Assembly: GCA_965207805.1 (NCBI GenBank)
Contig: OZ242312.1
Coordinates: forward strand, 2,294,001-2,358,000
Length of the DNA stretch: 64,000 nt
Origin: Palauibacter sp965207805
GTDB taxonomy: Bacteria; Gemmatimonadota; Gemmatimonadetes; Palauibacterales; Palauibacteraceae
Reading direction: 5' to 3'
This document shows positions 36,405 to 44,716 of the stretch, piece by piece (the first letter of the stretch is position 1; the number at the start of each line of letters is the position of its first letter). The notes under the pieces are model-generated. The model was not told where the DNA came from. It ran no database searches and saw nothing but the letters and a program-made list of their open reading frames with translations. Both the position numbers and the translations under genes were made by a program.

Positions 36405-38192
36405 CTACCCGCGGCCGAACCGCCGGTCGAGCTCCTCGACGCTCAGGCGCACGATCGTCGGGCGGCCGTGGACATCGTGTCCGGGCAGCGGGGTCGCGAA
36501 CAGCCGGTCGAACAGTTCCCTGGCCTCTTCCGGGGAGAGGTGCTCACCCGCCTTGATGGCTCCCTTGCATGCCATGCTCATCGCAAGACGCTCGTGCTGG
36601 CTGCGCGCCGTGTTCACGAGCGGGGAGTCCTCCGCCAGTTCCCGCACCATCTCGCGCAGGCAGCGCTCCGCGTCGAACCGGGCGTGGGGCTGCGGGGCCG
36701 CCGTCAGGATCCAGGTCCGCTCGCCGAACGGCTCCAGCTCGAAGCCCTGCCGGGCGAGCAATCCCGTAAGGTCCTCCAGCGCCTCGGCCTCCGGAGGCGA
36801 GAACTGGAGGGTGACGGGAAAGAGGAGCGCCTGGGAGGTGCCGCCTCCCGCTTCGAACCGCGCCATGATCTCCTCGTAGAGCACCCGCTCGTGCGCCGCG
36901 TGCTGGTCGACGATAAGGAGTCCCTCGCGCGTCGCGGCCAGAATGTAACGGTCGTGGAGTTGCCACAGTTCCGGGCCGGCGAACGGCGCCTCGACCCCCG
37001 GCCCGCTCGCACCGGCTTCGCCCCCCGGCTCGGTGGGCCCGCCGGCGTCGTCCCGTCCGGAGACGAAAAGCGCGAACTGCGGCATCTCCGCCGGCGGCTC
37101 CCCGCGGGGTTTCGCTGCACGGCCGCGTGAGGGCGCTCGATGGCCCCGCTCGGGGTCGGGCATACCACCGGGGACTCCCAGCGGCTTCGTCGAATCGAGC
37201 CGCGCCAGCGCGGCGCGCACCGCCTCGCGAACGGCCGCCTCGACGCTCTCGCGGTCGCGGAAACGCACCTCCGCCTTGGCCGGATGGACGTTGACATCCA
37301 CGGACGCGGGCAGCGTCTCGATCCGCAGGAAGAGACTCGGCCGAAGGCCCTCGACGACCGTAGTCCGGAATGCCTCATCCACCTGGCGCAGGAGAGCGGG
37401 ATCCCGGAAGGGACGTCCGTTCACGAAGGTGTAGCGGCGCCCTCCCCTCGCGCGCGCCGCGTCAGGGCGCTGGACAAAGCCTCGGACCCGCACGGAGCCG
37501 CCCGCATCTTCCACGGGAATGAGCGTGGGGGCGAGGTCTCCCCACAGCTGGCCGATCCGCTCGAGCCAGTCCCCTGCCGGGGCGAGATCCATGGAGGCGC
37601 GGCGATTCGACTCGAGCCGAAAGCCGACGGCGGGGTTCGCAAGCGCGAGGAGCACGAGGGCTTCGCCGGCGGCCCGCGTCTCGGCGGCCGAACTCCTGAG
37701 GAACTTCGCGCGCGCCGGGAGATCGTGGAACAGCGCGCGGACCGTCACGGTCGTGCCGCGTCGGCGCGGCACGTCGTCGACGCTGCGGATGCGCCCGAAG
37801 TCGACCCTCGCCCGCACGCCTTCCTCGGGGCTCAGCGCCGTGTGCAACTCGAATCGACTGACCGCCGCGATGGAAGGCAGCGCCTCGCCGCGGAAGCCGA
37901 AGGAACGGACGCTCCGCAGATCATCCACGCTCCGGATCTTGCTCGTCGCGTGCCGGTCCAGAGCGAGCACGGCGTCCTCGCGATTCATCCCGCTCCCGTC
38001 GTCCGAGACCCGGATCTCGGTCTTCCCTCCGTTGCGGAGCACAACCTCGACGCGCCGCGCCCCCGCATCGATCGCGTTCTCGGCGAGTTCCTTGACGACG
38101 GAGGCGGGACGCTCCACAACCTCACCTGCCGCGATCTGGTTCGCGACATGGTCGGGCAGGATCTGCACGCCAGCCGCCCCCGGGCGGTTCAC
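36405..38192 (-). CDS. mutL: DNA mismatch repair protein MutL (endonuclease type)
   Basis: Protein of 595 residues. The N-terminal GHKL ATPase shows ELAENAIDAGA, DDGSGM, RHATSKI and GFRGEALPSIAAVS. The C-terminal domain carries DQHA(X)2E(X)4E starting at D429 (E435, E440), the metal-binding nicking motif of MutL in bacteria lacking MutH, plus ACKGAIKAGE. It should nick DNA during mismatch repair. The GTG start overlaps the tatD stop as GTGA; a second GTG nine codons later is possible. Confidence 0.96.
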   Translation of the reverse strand: MNRPGAAGVQILPDHVANQIAAGEVVERPASVVKELAENAIDAGARRVEVVLRNGGKTEIRVSDDGSGMNREDAVLALDRHATSKIRSVDDLRSVRSFGFRGEALPSIAAVSRFELHTALSPEEGVRARVDFGRIRSVDDVPRRRGTTVTVRALFHDLPARAKFLRSSAAETRAAGEALVLLALANPAVGFRLESNRRASMDLAPAGDWLERIGQLWGDLAPTLIPVEDAGGSVRVRGFVQRPDAARARGGRRYTFVNGRPFRDPALLRQVDEAFRTTVVEGLRPSLFLRIETLPASVDVNVHPAKAEVRFRDRESVEAAVREAVRAALARLDSTKPLGVPGGMPDPERGHRAPSRGRAAKPRGEPPAEMPQFALFVSGRDDAGGPTEPGGEAGASGPGVEAPFAGPELWQLHDRYILAATREGLLIVDQHAAHERVLYEEIMARFEAGGGTSQALLFPVTLQFSPPEAEALEDLTGLLARQGFELEPFGERTWILTAAPQPHARFDAERCLREMVRELAEDSPLVNTARSQHERLAMSMACKGAIKAGEHLSPEEARELFDRLFATPLPGHDVHGRPTIVRLSVEELDRRFGRG

Positions 38193-38980
38193 GCCGCGTC
38201 CCGCAGGCCGTAGAAGCGGCAGGCGTTCTCCGCCGTGAGCGCCGCAGCTTCCTCGAAAGATACGCCGCGAACCTCCGCCAGTCGCTCGCAGGTGTGGGTG
38301 AGGTAGGCGGGCTCGTTTCGGCGCCCGCGGCGGGGGACGGGCGCGAGGTAGGGCGCATCCGTCTCGATGAGGAGTCGGTCGGCCGGCACGGCGCGGGCCC
38401 ACTCGGCCAGCTCGGGGACAAACGTGATGAGGCCCGAAAAGGAGACGTACCAGTCCGCATCCAGGGCGGCGTGGAGGAGTGCTTCGCCTCCCGTGAAGCA
38501 GTGCAGCACACCCGTGGCGCCGTCGCCGTACTCCCTCACCCGCTCCGCCGTCTCGGCCTCCGCCGAGCGGGAATGGACGACGATCGGCAGATCGAGCCGG
38601 GCCGCCATTCCGAGGTGCGCCTCGAAGTTCCCCAGCTGCGCCGGCCGGGCCGCGTTGTCGTAATGGAAATCCAAACCCGTCTCCCCGATCGCGACGACTT
38701 CGGGGGCTTCGGCGATGCGCTCGATCTCGCCCATGACGGAGGCCGAGGTCCGGTCCGCCGCATGGGGATGGAGTCCGGCCGTCGCCCACAGCCCGGGCGT
38801 CCGCGCGGCCAGCGCCACGGCCTTCTCCGCGTCCTCGGGATCCGAGGCGACCGTGACCATGCGGCTCACTCCCCGCCCCCGGGCCCGGTCCACCACCTCA
38901 TCGAAGTCGGATGCGAAGCGGGCGGCCGTCAGATGAAGGTGCGAATCGAACAGCCTCGTCCCGGCTCCCGTACCGGTCAC
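38189..38980 (-). CDS. tatD: TatD-family metal-dependent deoxyribonuclease
   Basis: Protein of 263 residues with a TIM-barrel amidohydrolase fold. The metal ligands are readable: DSHLHLT near residue 12, GETGLDFHYD, VVHSRSAEAET, HCFTGG and ETDAPYLAP. Family members are cytosolic 3'-5' DNases/RNases. The GTG start is 25 bases after the secF stop, and the stop overlaps mutL. Confidence 0.94.
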   Translation of the reverse strand: MTGTGAGTRLFDSHLHLTAARFASDFDEVVDRARGRGVSRMVTVASDPEDAEKAVALAARTPGLWATAGLHPHAADRTSASVMGEIERIAEAPEVVAIGETGLDFHYDNAARPAQLGNFEAHLGMAARLDLPIVVHSRSAEAETAERVREYGDGATGVLHCFTGGEALLHAALDADWYVSFSGLITFVPELAEWARAVPADRLLIETDAPYLAPVPRRGRRNEPAYLTHTCERLAEVRGVSFEEAAALTAENACRFYGLRDAA

Positions 38981-39005
38981 CCCTGGCGAGCCAGCGCTGG
39001 CCGCG

Positions 39006-39938
39006 CTAGGTGCGGGCGGCGATCGCGGCGCGCTTGCGCGCCCGCTCGTGAATCTCGACGAGAACGGGAGACGCCACGAAGATCGAGGAATACGTCCCGA
39101 CGAGAACTCCGATGATGAGCACGCCCGCGAAGGGCCGAATCACGGCGCCTCCGATGACGACCAGCGAAAACAGCGCGATCAGCGTCGTGCCGCTTGTGAG
39201 GACTGTTCGAGGCAGCGTCTCGTTCAGGCTGCGGTTGAGCGTGACGTCGTACGCTTCCTTCCGCTTCTTTCGGAGATTCTCTCGCACGCGGTCGAAGACG
39301 ACGATCGTGTCGTTGAGCGAATACCCGATGATCGTGAGAATCGCGGCGACCGTGGCAAGGTTGATCTCGATGTCGAACAGCGAGATGAACCCGAACGTGA
39401 TCAGCATGTCGTGCACCGTCGCGATGACGGCGGCCACGCCGAACCGCCACTCGAAGCGGAAGGCGAGGTAGATCAGGGTCAGGAGGAAGGAGAGCAGCAC
39501 GGCGATAACCGCGGTGCGCTGGAACTCGTCGCCCACCTTGGCGCTCAACGTATCGCCGCGCGCGATCTCAAAACTCCCGGCGGAGTACTGCGTTTCGAGG
39601 CTCGTTCTGATCTGGTCCCGGATCGCGTTCTGGTCCTCTTCTTCTCCGACCGGCACGCGCAGAAGAAAGTCGTATGTCTCCGCTCCGACCGTCCGCAGCT
39701 GCTGAATCTGCACGCCCGTCGTGCCCCCGGCCGACAGGGCGTCGCGGATCTGGCCCACGTCGGTCGTCTGCGAGAACTGGACCTCGAGCAGGACGCCGCC
39801 CGTGAACTCCACGCCCGTCCGCAGCCCGCCGCGAAAGATGATCGACAGGAGGCCGATCGTGATGATCGCGGCCGACGCGAAGTACGCCGGCCGGCGCATG
39901 GAAAGGAACTTGTAGTTCGCGTTCTGGAAGACCCTCAT
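39006..39938 (-). CDS. secF: Protein translocase subunit SecF
   Basis: Inner-membrane protein of 310 residues with six helices and one periplasmic domain. GVEFTGGVLLEVQF at the N terminus, the repeat ATVHDMLITFGFISLF and IGYSLNDTIVVFDRVREN are the RND-type SecF signatures. Together with SecD it uses the proton gradient to help complete protein export. It starts 12 bases after secD. Confidence 0.97.
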   Translation of the reverse strand: MRVFQNANYKFLSMRRPAYFASAAIITIGLLSIIFRGGLRTGVEFTGGVLLEVQFSQTTDVGQIRDALSAGGTTGVQIQQLRTVGAETYDFLLRVPVGEEEDQNAIRDQIRTSLETQYSAGSFEIARGDTLSAKVGDEFQRTAVIAVLLSFLLTLIYLAFRFEWRFGVAAVIATVHDMLITFGFISLFDIEINLATVAAILTIIGYSLNDTIVVFDRVRENLRKKRKEAYDVTLNRSLNETLPRTVLTSGTTLIALFSLVVIGGAVIRPFAGVLIIGVLVGTYSSIFVASPVLVEIHERARKRAAIAART

Positions 39939-39950
39939 GTGACTTCGTTC

Positions 39951-41672
39951 CTATATGCTCACGGACTCCCGGGAGCCGCGTCGGTTCAGGTACATGATGA
40001 AGAGCGTCCGCGTCACGTAGATCGCGGAGAAGAACGACGCGAGGATCCCGATGCAGAGCGTCACCGCGAAACCCCGCACCGCGCCGGTCCCGAACTGGAA
40101 GAGGATGATCCCGGTGATGAGCGTGGTGAGGTTCGCATCCACGATCGCCGACAGGGCGTTGCCGAATCCCGCGTCCACCGCCGTGCGCGGCGTCTTCCCG
40201 GCCGCGAGTTCCTCGCGCACCCGTTCGAAGATGAGGACGTTCGCATCCACCGCCATTCCGATGGAGAGGATGAGACCCGCGATGCCCGGCAGGGTGAGCG
40301 TCGCGTCGAGGCCGGCCAGGCCACCCAGCATGAAGATGACGTACGTGAGCAACGCCCCGACGGCGAGTATTCCCGCCGCCCGGTAGTAGATCATCATGAC
40401 GATGATCACGCCGACGATCCCGATGATGAAGGCGGTGCGGCCCTGCCGGATGGAATCTTCGCCGAGCGAGGCGCTCACGTTGCGCTCCTCGACGACCTCG
40501 ATCGGCATGGGCAGCGCGCCGGCCCGAAGGACGAGCGCGAGTTCCTGCGCCTCCTGGAAGGACGCTCCGGGGGTGAGTTCGATCTGGGCGCGCCGGCTCA
40601 GGACGCTGCGGATGACGGCGTAGCTCTGGACCCGGTCGTCAAGGACGATGGCCATGTTCTCGCCGATGTTGCGCGCCGTGCCGCGCTCGAAGACCCGCGA
40701 GCCGCGCCGCGTCGTCTCGAAGGGAACGATCGGCTGGTTGAACGTCGGGTCGCGGTTCGCGGGCCCCGCGTCCTGAAGCATGTCGCCCGTGATCAGCGGC
40801 TCCGCCTCAAGCACATAGAGCGGCACGTAGGATCCAGCGCCCGCCCCGACCTGCTCCACGCCCCAGTGAAGCGTGACGCCCCTGGGGATGGCTTCCCGGA
40901 CGGCTTCGAGTTCCAGCCACGCCGCCGCGGTCGGCTGATCTTCCTGTGGCACGAGGTACTCGCCGAGGATCCGTCCCTGTCCGAGCAGGGCCGAGAGTGG
41001 CCGCGCGGTGGCCTCATCCACCGCGTCGGCCGTCTCCTCTTCGGTCGCGAGGGAGTCGGCGGCCGGATCCCCCTCTTCGGCCGGATCCCCGCCTTCGGCT
41101 GCGCCCTCTTCGTTGGGAGGATCCTCCGCCCCTGCGGAATCGGCGGCGCCACCGAGGATGTCGCTCAGGTCGACCTCCGGCTCGGTCTCCAGCGTCGTGA
41201 CCTGGAGGTTCTCGATTCCGACCTCGTTCACGATCGCGCGGTCGATCCGCTCCAGGGCGTCCATGAAATCCTGACCGTCCGTGACGATCTTGAACTCCAT
41301 GAACGCGGTCTCCGTGGCGATCCGCTTCGCCTGCTCAGGGTCGTCGACCCCCGCGAGTTCGATGATGATGCGGTTGCCCGAGCGCTGGATCGTCGGCTCG
41401 CGGACGCCAAACTCGTCGATCCGGTTCCGAATCGTCGTGAGCGTGCGCTCGACCGCATCGTCGAGATCCTGACCGCTCAGGGCGTTCTCCGGGTCGAAGA
41501 TCTCGACCGCGAGGTGCATGCCGCCCTGCAGGTCCAGTCCGAGCTTGAGCGGCCAGACCCGCTCGGACTCGCCCGTGACTTCGTCCACGATGGTCTCGGG
41601 CACCAGGGCGAAGCCGCAAATGGCTACCAGAACGGCGATCCAGATCAATCGCCATCGTACCGAACCGAACAT
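39951..41672 (-). CDS. secD: Protein translocase subunit SecD
   Basis: Inner-membrane protein of 573 residues. An N-terminal helix and GLDLQGGMHLAVEI are followed by the periplasmic P1 domains and six C-terminal helices with GMAVDANVLIFERVREEL. Odd feature: about residues 163-222 in the periplasmic part form an acidic, Ala/Glu/Asp/Pro-rich insertion that looks disordered. SecD and SecF form the accessory export complex. It is the first gene of a nine-gene run to coaX, divergent from the transporter gene at 41919. Confidence 0.96.
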   Translation of the reverse strand: MFGSVRWRLIWIAVLVAICGFALVPETIVDEVTGESERVWPLKLGLDLQGGMHLAVEIFDPENALSGQDLDDAVERTLTTIRNRIDEFGVREPTIQRSGNRIIIELAGVDDPEQAKRIATETAFMEFKIVTDGQDFMDALERIDRAIVNEVGIENLQVTTLETEPEVDLSDILGGAADSAGAEDPPNEEGAAEGGDPAEEGDPAADSLATEEETADAVDEATARPLSALLGQGRILGEYLVPQEDQPTAAAWLELEAVREAIPRGVTLHWGVEQVGAGAGSYVPLYVLEAEPLITGDMLQDAGPANRDPTFNQPIVPFETTRRGSRVFERGTARNIGENMAIVLDDRVQSYAVIRSVLSRRAQIELTPGASFQEAQELALVLRAGALPMPIEVVEERNVSASLGEDSIRQGRTAFIIGIVGVIIVMMIYYRAAGILAVGALLTYVIFMLGGLAGLDATLTLPGIAGLILSIGMAVDANVLIFERVREELAAGKTPRTAVDAGFGNALSAIVDANLTTLITGIILFQFGTGAVRGFAVTLCIGILASFFSAIYVTRTLFIMYLNRRGSRESVSI

Positions 41673-41918
41673 CTAGATTGTCACCGTTCTTCGTGGGTTT
41701 CGTGATCGCGGCCCGCGGCGGGGCACGAGCGACCCCGGCCAAGCAGCCCGCGGCAAAGGGACGCAAAGCTAGCCCAGCGGCCCGTGAGAGGAAACTACGC
41801 GGCGTCTCGCGCCGGATGGTACGTTCCTCCGCCGCGTCCCGCCATCTCGGGCGGCACGCGCCCCGGCCCGCGCGGGCGGGGCCCGGCAGGCCGTGGCCCG
41901 GAATCGGCGAGGAGGTTC
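41673..41918. other. Divergent intergenic region secD/transporter
   Basis: These 246 bases between two divergent genes should contain both promoters. I could not pick a convincing -35/-10 pair by eye, and I see no RNA gene or conserved hairpin. Confidence 0.4.
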
Positions 41919-43469
41919 ATGGCACACAACCGTTCGGAGAACCGGTCGGGGACGCGCTCGCGCGGCCAACGCATCGGACTGTGGCTCGGCCCGCTGCTCT
42001 TCCTGGTGATGCTGCTGCTCGACCTCGAACCGGGACGGCCCGAGGTCACCCGCATGGCGGCGGTGGCCGTCCTCATGGCCACCTGGTGGATCACCGACGC
42101 GATTCCGCTCTTCGCGACCGCGCTGCTCCCGCTGCTCCTGTTCCCGGTCCTCGGGATCGAACGGACCGGGGAGACGGCGCCCATCTACTTCAACAGCACG
42201 ATCGTTCTCTTCCTCGGCGGCTTCATGATCGCGCTCACGATGGAGAAGTGGGACGTACACCGGCGGATCGCCCTCTGGGTCATCCGCGCGGTGGGGGGCG
42301 GCCCCGCCCGCATCGTGCTCGGCTTCATGCTCGCGGCGGCCTTCCTCTCCATGTGGATCTCGAACACGGCGACCGCGATCATGATGGTCCCGGTCGGACT
42401 GGCCGTCATCCTGCGCATGGAAGAGCAGTTCGGGCACGGCCGCACGCGTGCCTTCTCCGTGTCGATCATGCTGGGGATCGCGTACGCCTGCTCCGCCGGC
42501 GGGATCGCGACGCTGGTCGGCACGCCGCCGAACCTCTCCCTTCAGCGAATCTTTTCGATCACCTTCCCGGACGCCCCGCACATCTCCTTCGGCGCGTGGT
42601 TCGTCATGGCGCTGCCGATTGCGGCACTCATGCTGATCTTCGCGTGGGTCCTGATCACGCGGGTATTCTTCCGCGTGCCCGAGGAGGTCACCGTCGACCG
42701 CGACGTCGTGGAATCCGAGATGCGGAAGCTCGGCCCCGTAGCCTTCGAGGAGCGGGCGATCCTCGCGGTCTTCGCCACGACGGCTCTGCTGTGGGTATTC
42801 CGCGCGCCGATCGAGATCGGCCGGTTCACGATCCCCGGCTGGTCCTCCCTCCTGCCCTACGGTCACCTGGTCGACGACGGAACCGTCGCGATCACGATGG
42901 CCTGCATTCTCTTTCTCGTCCCGACGAGGTCACCGGGCGCGGAGTCCGCCACGATCATGGGACCCGGCGTGGTGCGGCGGCTTCCATGGAATATCGTGCT
43001 GCTGTTCGGGGGCGGCTTCGCCCTCGCGCACGGCTTCCAGACCACGGGGCTGGCGCGGTTCGTCGGAGAGGGGTTCAGCGGGCTGTCGACGGTGCCGCCG
43101 CTCGTTCTGATCTTCGTCATCTGCCTCGCGATGACGTTCCTCACCGAACTCACCTCGAACACGGCGACGACGGAGATGGTGCTCCCGATCTTCGCGGCCG
43201 TGGCCGTCGCGACCGGCGTTCACCCCCTCCTCCTGATGGTCCCGGCGACGCTCTCGGCCTCGTGCGCCTTCATGATGCCGGTGGCGACGCCGCCCAACGC
43301 CGTGGTGTTCGGGAGCAACCGGGTGAGGATCGCGGAGATGGCGCGGGCGGGCCTGTTCCTCAACCTCATCGGCGCGATCGTGATCACGCTGATCTTCTAC
43401 GCCGTGGGACCGTTGCTGTTCGGGATCGAACCCGGCGTCCTCCCCGACTGGGCGCACCCGGGCTCATAG
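41919..43469 (+). CDS. SLC13/DASS-family anion:sodium symporter
   Basis: Inner-membrane transporter of 516 residues with about eleven hydrophobic segments. The two family SNT substrate/sodium motifs are SNTATAIMMVPV at 148 and SNTATTEM at 413, each with following Pro-rich hairpin (GTPPN and VATPPNAVVFGS). DASS proteins import di- or tricarboxylates or sulfate with sodium; the substrate here is not determined. GGAGG lies just before the ATG at 41919. It is monocistronic and ends against a hairpin shared with the convergent lipoprotein gene. Confidence 0.93.
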   Translation: MAHNRSENRSGTRSRGQRIGLWLGPLLFLVMLLLDLEPGRPEVTRMAAVAVLMATWWITDAIPLFATALLPLLLFPVLGIERTGETAPIYFNSTIVLFLGGFMIALTMEKWDVHRRIALWVIRAVGGGPARIVLGFMLAAAFLSMWISNTATAIMMVPVGLAVILRMEEQFGHGRTRAFSVSIMLGIAYACSAGGIATLVGTPPNLSLQRIFSITFPDAPHISFGAWFVMALPIAALMLIFAWVLITRVFFRVPEEVTVDRDVVESEMRKLGPVAFEERAILAVFATTALLWVFRAPIEIGRFTIPGWSSLLPYGHLVDDGTVAITMACILFLVPTRSPGAESATIMGPGVVRRLPWNIVLLFGGGFALAHGFQTTGLARFVGEGFSGLSTVPPLVLIFVICLAMTFLTELTSNTATTEMVLPIFAAVAVATGVHPLLLMVPATLSASCAFMMPVATPPNAVVFGSNRVRIAEMARAGLFLNLIGAIVITLIFYAVGPLLFGIEPGVLPDWAHPGS

Positions 43470-43509
43470 GCGGGAGTTCAAGGCCGCGGGGGGAGGGAAA
43501 GGCGGGGTG

Positions 43510-43543
43510 CCGGTCGAGTCGCCCGCCGAGGCGACCCGACCGG
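43510..43543. terminator. Hairpin between convergent genes
   Basis: CCGGTCG-A-GTCGCC pairs with GGCGAC-C-CGACCGG (13 bp with one mismatch, 6-nt loop) in the 85-base gap between two convergent genes. There is no T run on either side, so it is only a probable bidirectional terminator. Confidence 0.45.
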
Positions 43544-43554
43544 TATGAAGGCGG

Positions 43555-44457
43555 CTACATCCCCTGGTGGGCGCCCATCAGGAACCAGTGCAGCATCAGG
43601 CTCCCGTCCTCGCCTCGCGAATAGAGCGCCGCGTAGTGCCCGCCGCCGGCACCATCCGCACCTTCGGTGCCGTAGGTGCCGATGCCTACCGCGTGCCCGT
43701 CGTCCAGATCGTGCGCGGACCAGGCCGACATTCCGCTGAACGTGACGCCGGCGTCGAACAGCGCCTGCAGCCCCTCCTCGACGGCCGCACGGCCCTCCCG
43801 GGCCCGCTCGCCGGGCAGCATGGCGACCGCGTCCTCGGTGAACGTGTTCGCGACCATGGAGGCGTGCCCCATGTTGTGGTGCGTGACGAAGTAGTCGCCG
43901 CTCGCCTGGATGAGGTCCCCGCCCATCCCCTCCGGCATGTCCATCATCGAGCCGGCCGACATGGTCTGATCGGGCGTGTCGAGATTGGCCACCATCCCCT
44001 TCAGCGCCCACTCTCCGTCCATGTTCTCGGCCACGGCCATGTAGTAGCCGGAGTTGCGCGCGTCGCCGCCGGTCAGCACGTAGTGTCCGCGCGCCACGAT
44101 CTGGTCGCCGAACGCCATCGCCGCGCCGGGGTGGATCGCGACCTCCGAACCCCCCGCGTCCATCCGCGACTGGAGGCCCTCGCCGATCGCTTCCCTCCCG
44201 TAGAGCATGGCCCCGGAGCTGCCCCAGAGGACCCCGTCCTCGACGAACTTGCTCGCGACCATGCTGCCGTGACCCATGTTGTAGTGGGTCTGCCAATAGT
44301 CCGTGATCGTCGCCATCGCCGCATCGGCGTCGGCCATGGCGGGGGCGTCGTCCATCGCCTCCGTCATGTCCTCCGTCATCGCGGCTTCTTCCGTCTCCGC
44401 CGCGCCGCAGGCGATGGTCAGAGCCAGGGCAAAGGGAGCCAGGGTGCGGATGCGCAT
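43555..44457 (-). CDS. Lipoprotein with two tandem NTF2-like (SnoaL/DUF4440) domains
   Basis: Protein of 300 residues. Its lipoprotein signal ends in TIAC (Cys17), followed by a Met/Ala/Glu/Asp-rich linker. Two related domains follow, spaced about 135 residues apart, each starting TH(Y/H)NMGH and continuing MVA..F.EDGV/AV and GREAI.EGLQ-type text (NMGH at 60-63 and 195-198). This cone-shaped fold binds small ligands or catalyses isomerisations; the function here is unknown. AAGGAGGT precedes the ATG at 44457. It is divergent from the metzincin-like gene. Confidence 0.75.
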   Translation of the reverse strand: MRIRTLAPFALALTIACGAAETEEAAMTEDMTEAMDDAPAMADADAAMATITDYWQTHYNMGHGSMVASKFVEDGVLWGSSGAMLYGREAIGEGLQSRMDAGGSEVAIHPGAAMAFGDQIVARGHYVLTGGDARNSGYYMAVAENMDGEWALKGMVANLDTPDQTMSAGSMMDMPEGMGGDLIQASGDYFVTHHNMGHASMVANTFTEDAVAMLPGERAREGRAAVEEGLQALFDAGVTFSGMSAWSAHDLDDGHAVGIGTYGTEGADGAGGGHYAALYSRGEDGSLMLHWFLMGAHQGM

Positions 44458-44716
44458 TCGAGTACCTCCTTCGAAATAAGACGCCGCGTCCCCCGCACGC
44501 GTGCCTTTCACCGCGGGGATCGTCGACGAGACAAGGCGTAACTGCTGGAACGCTACGCTTTACAAGGCGGATCCGTCAATGCGGCGGGCGCGCGGAACAA
44601 CCGCCGCGGGTAGACCGCCGCCGTTGGCCTGCGATTCCACGCTCGCTTACGTTGGGCGCCCGGGTCGACGGCCGTCGAGACCCTCCACACCATCCCCGAA
44701 CCGGAAAGCCAACAGC

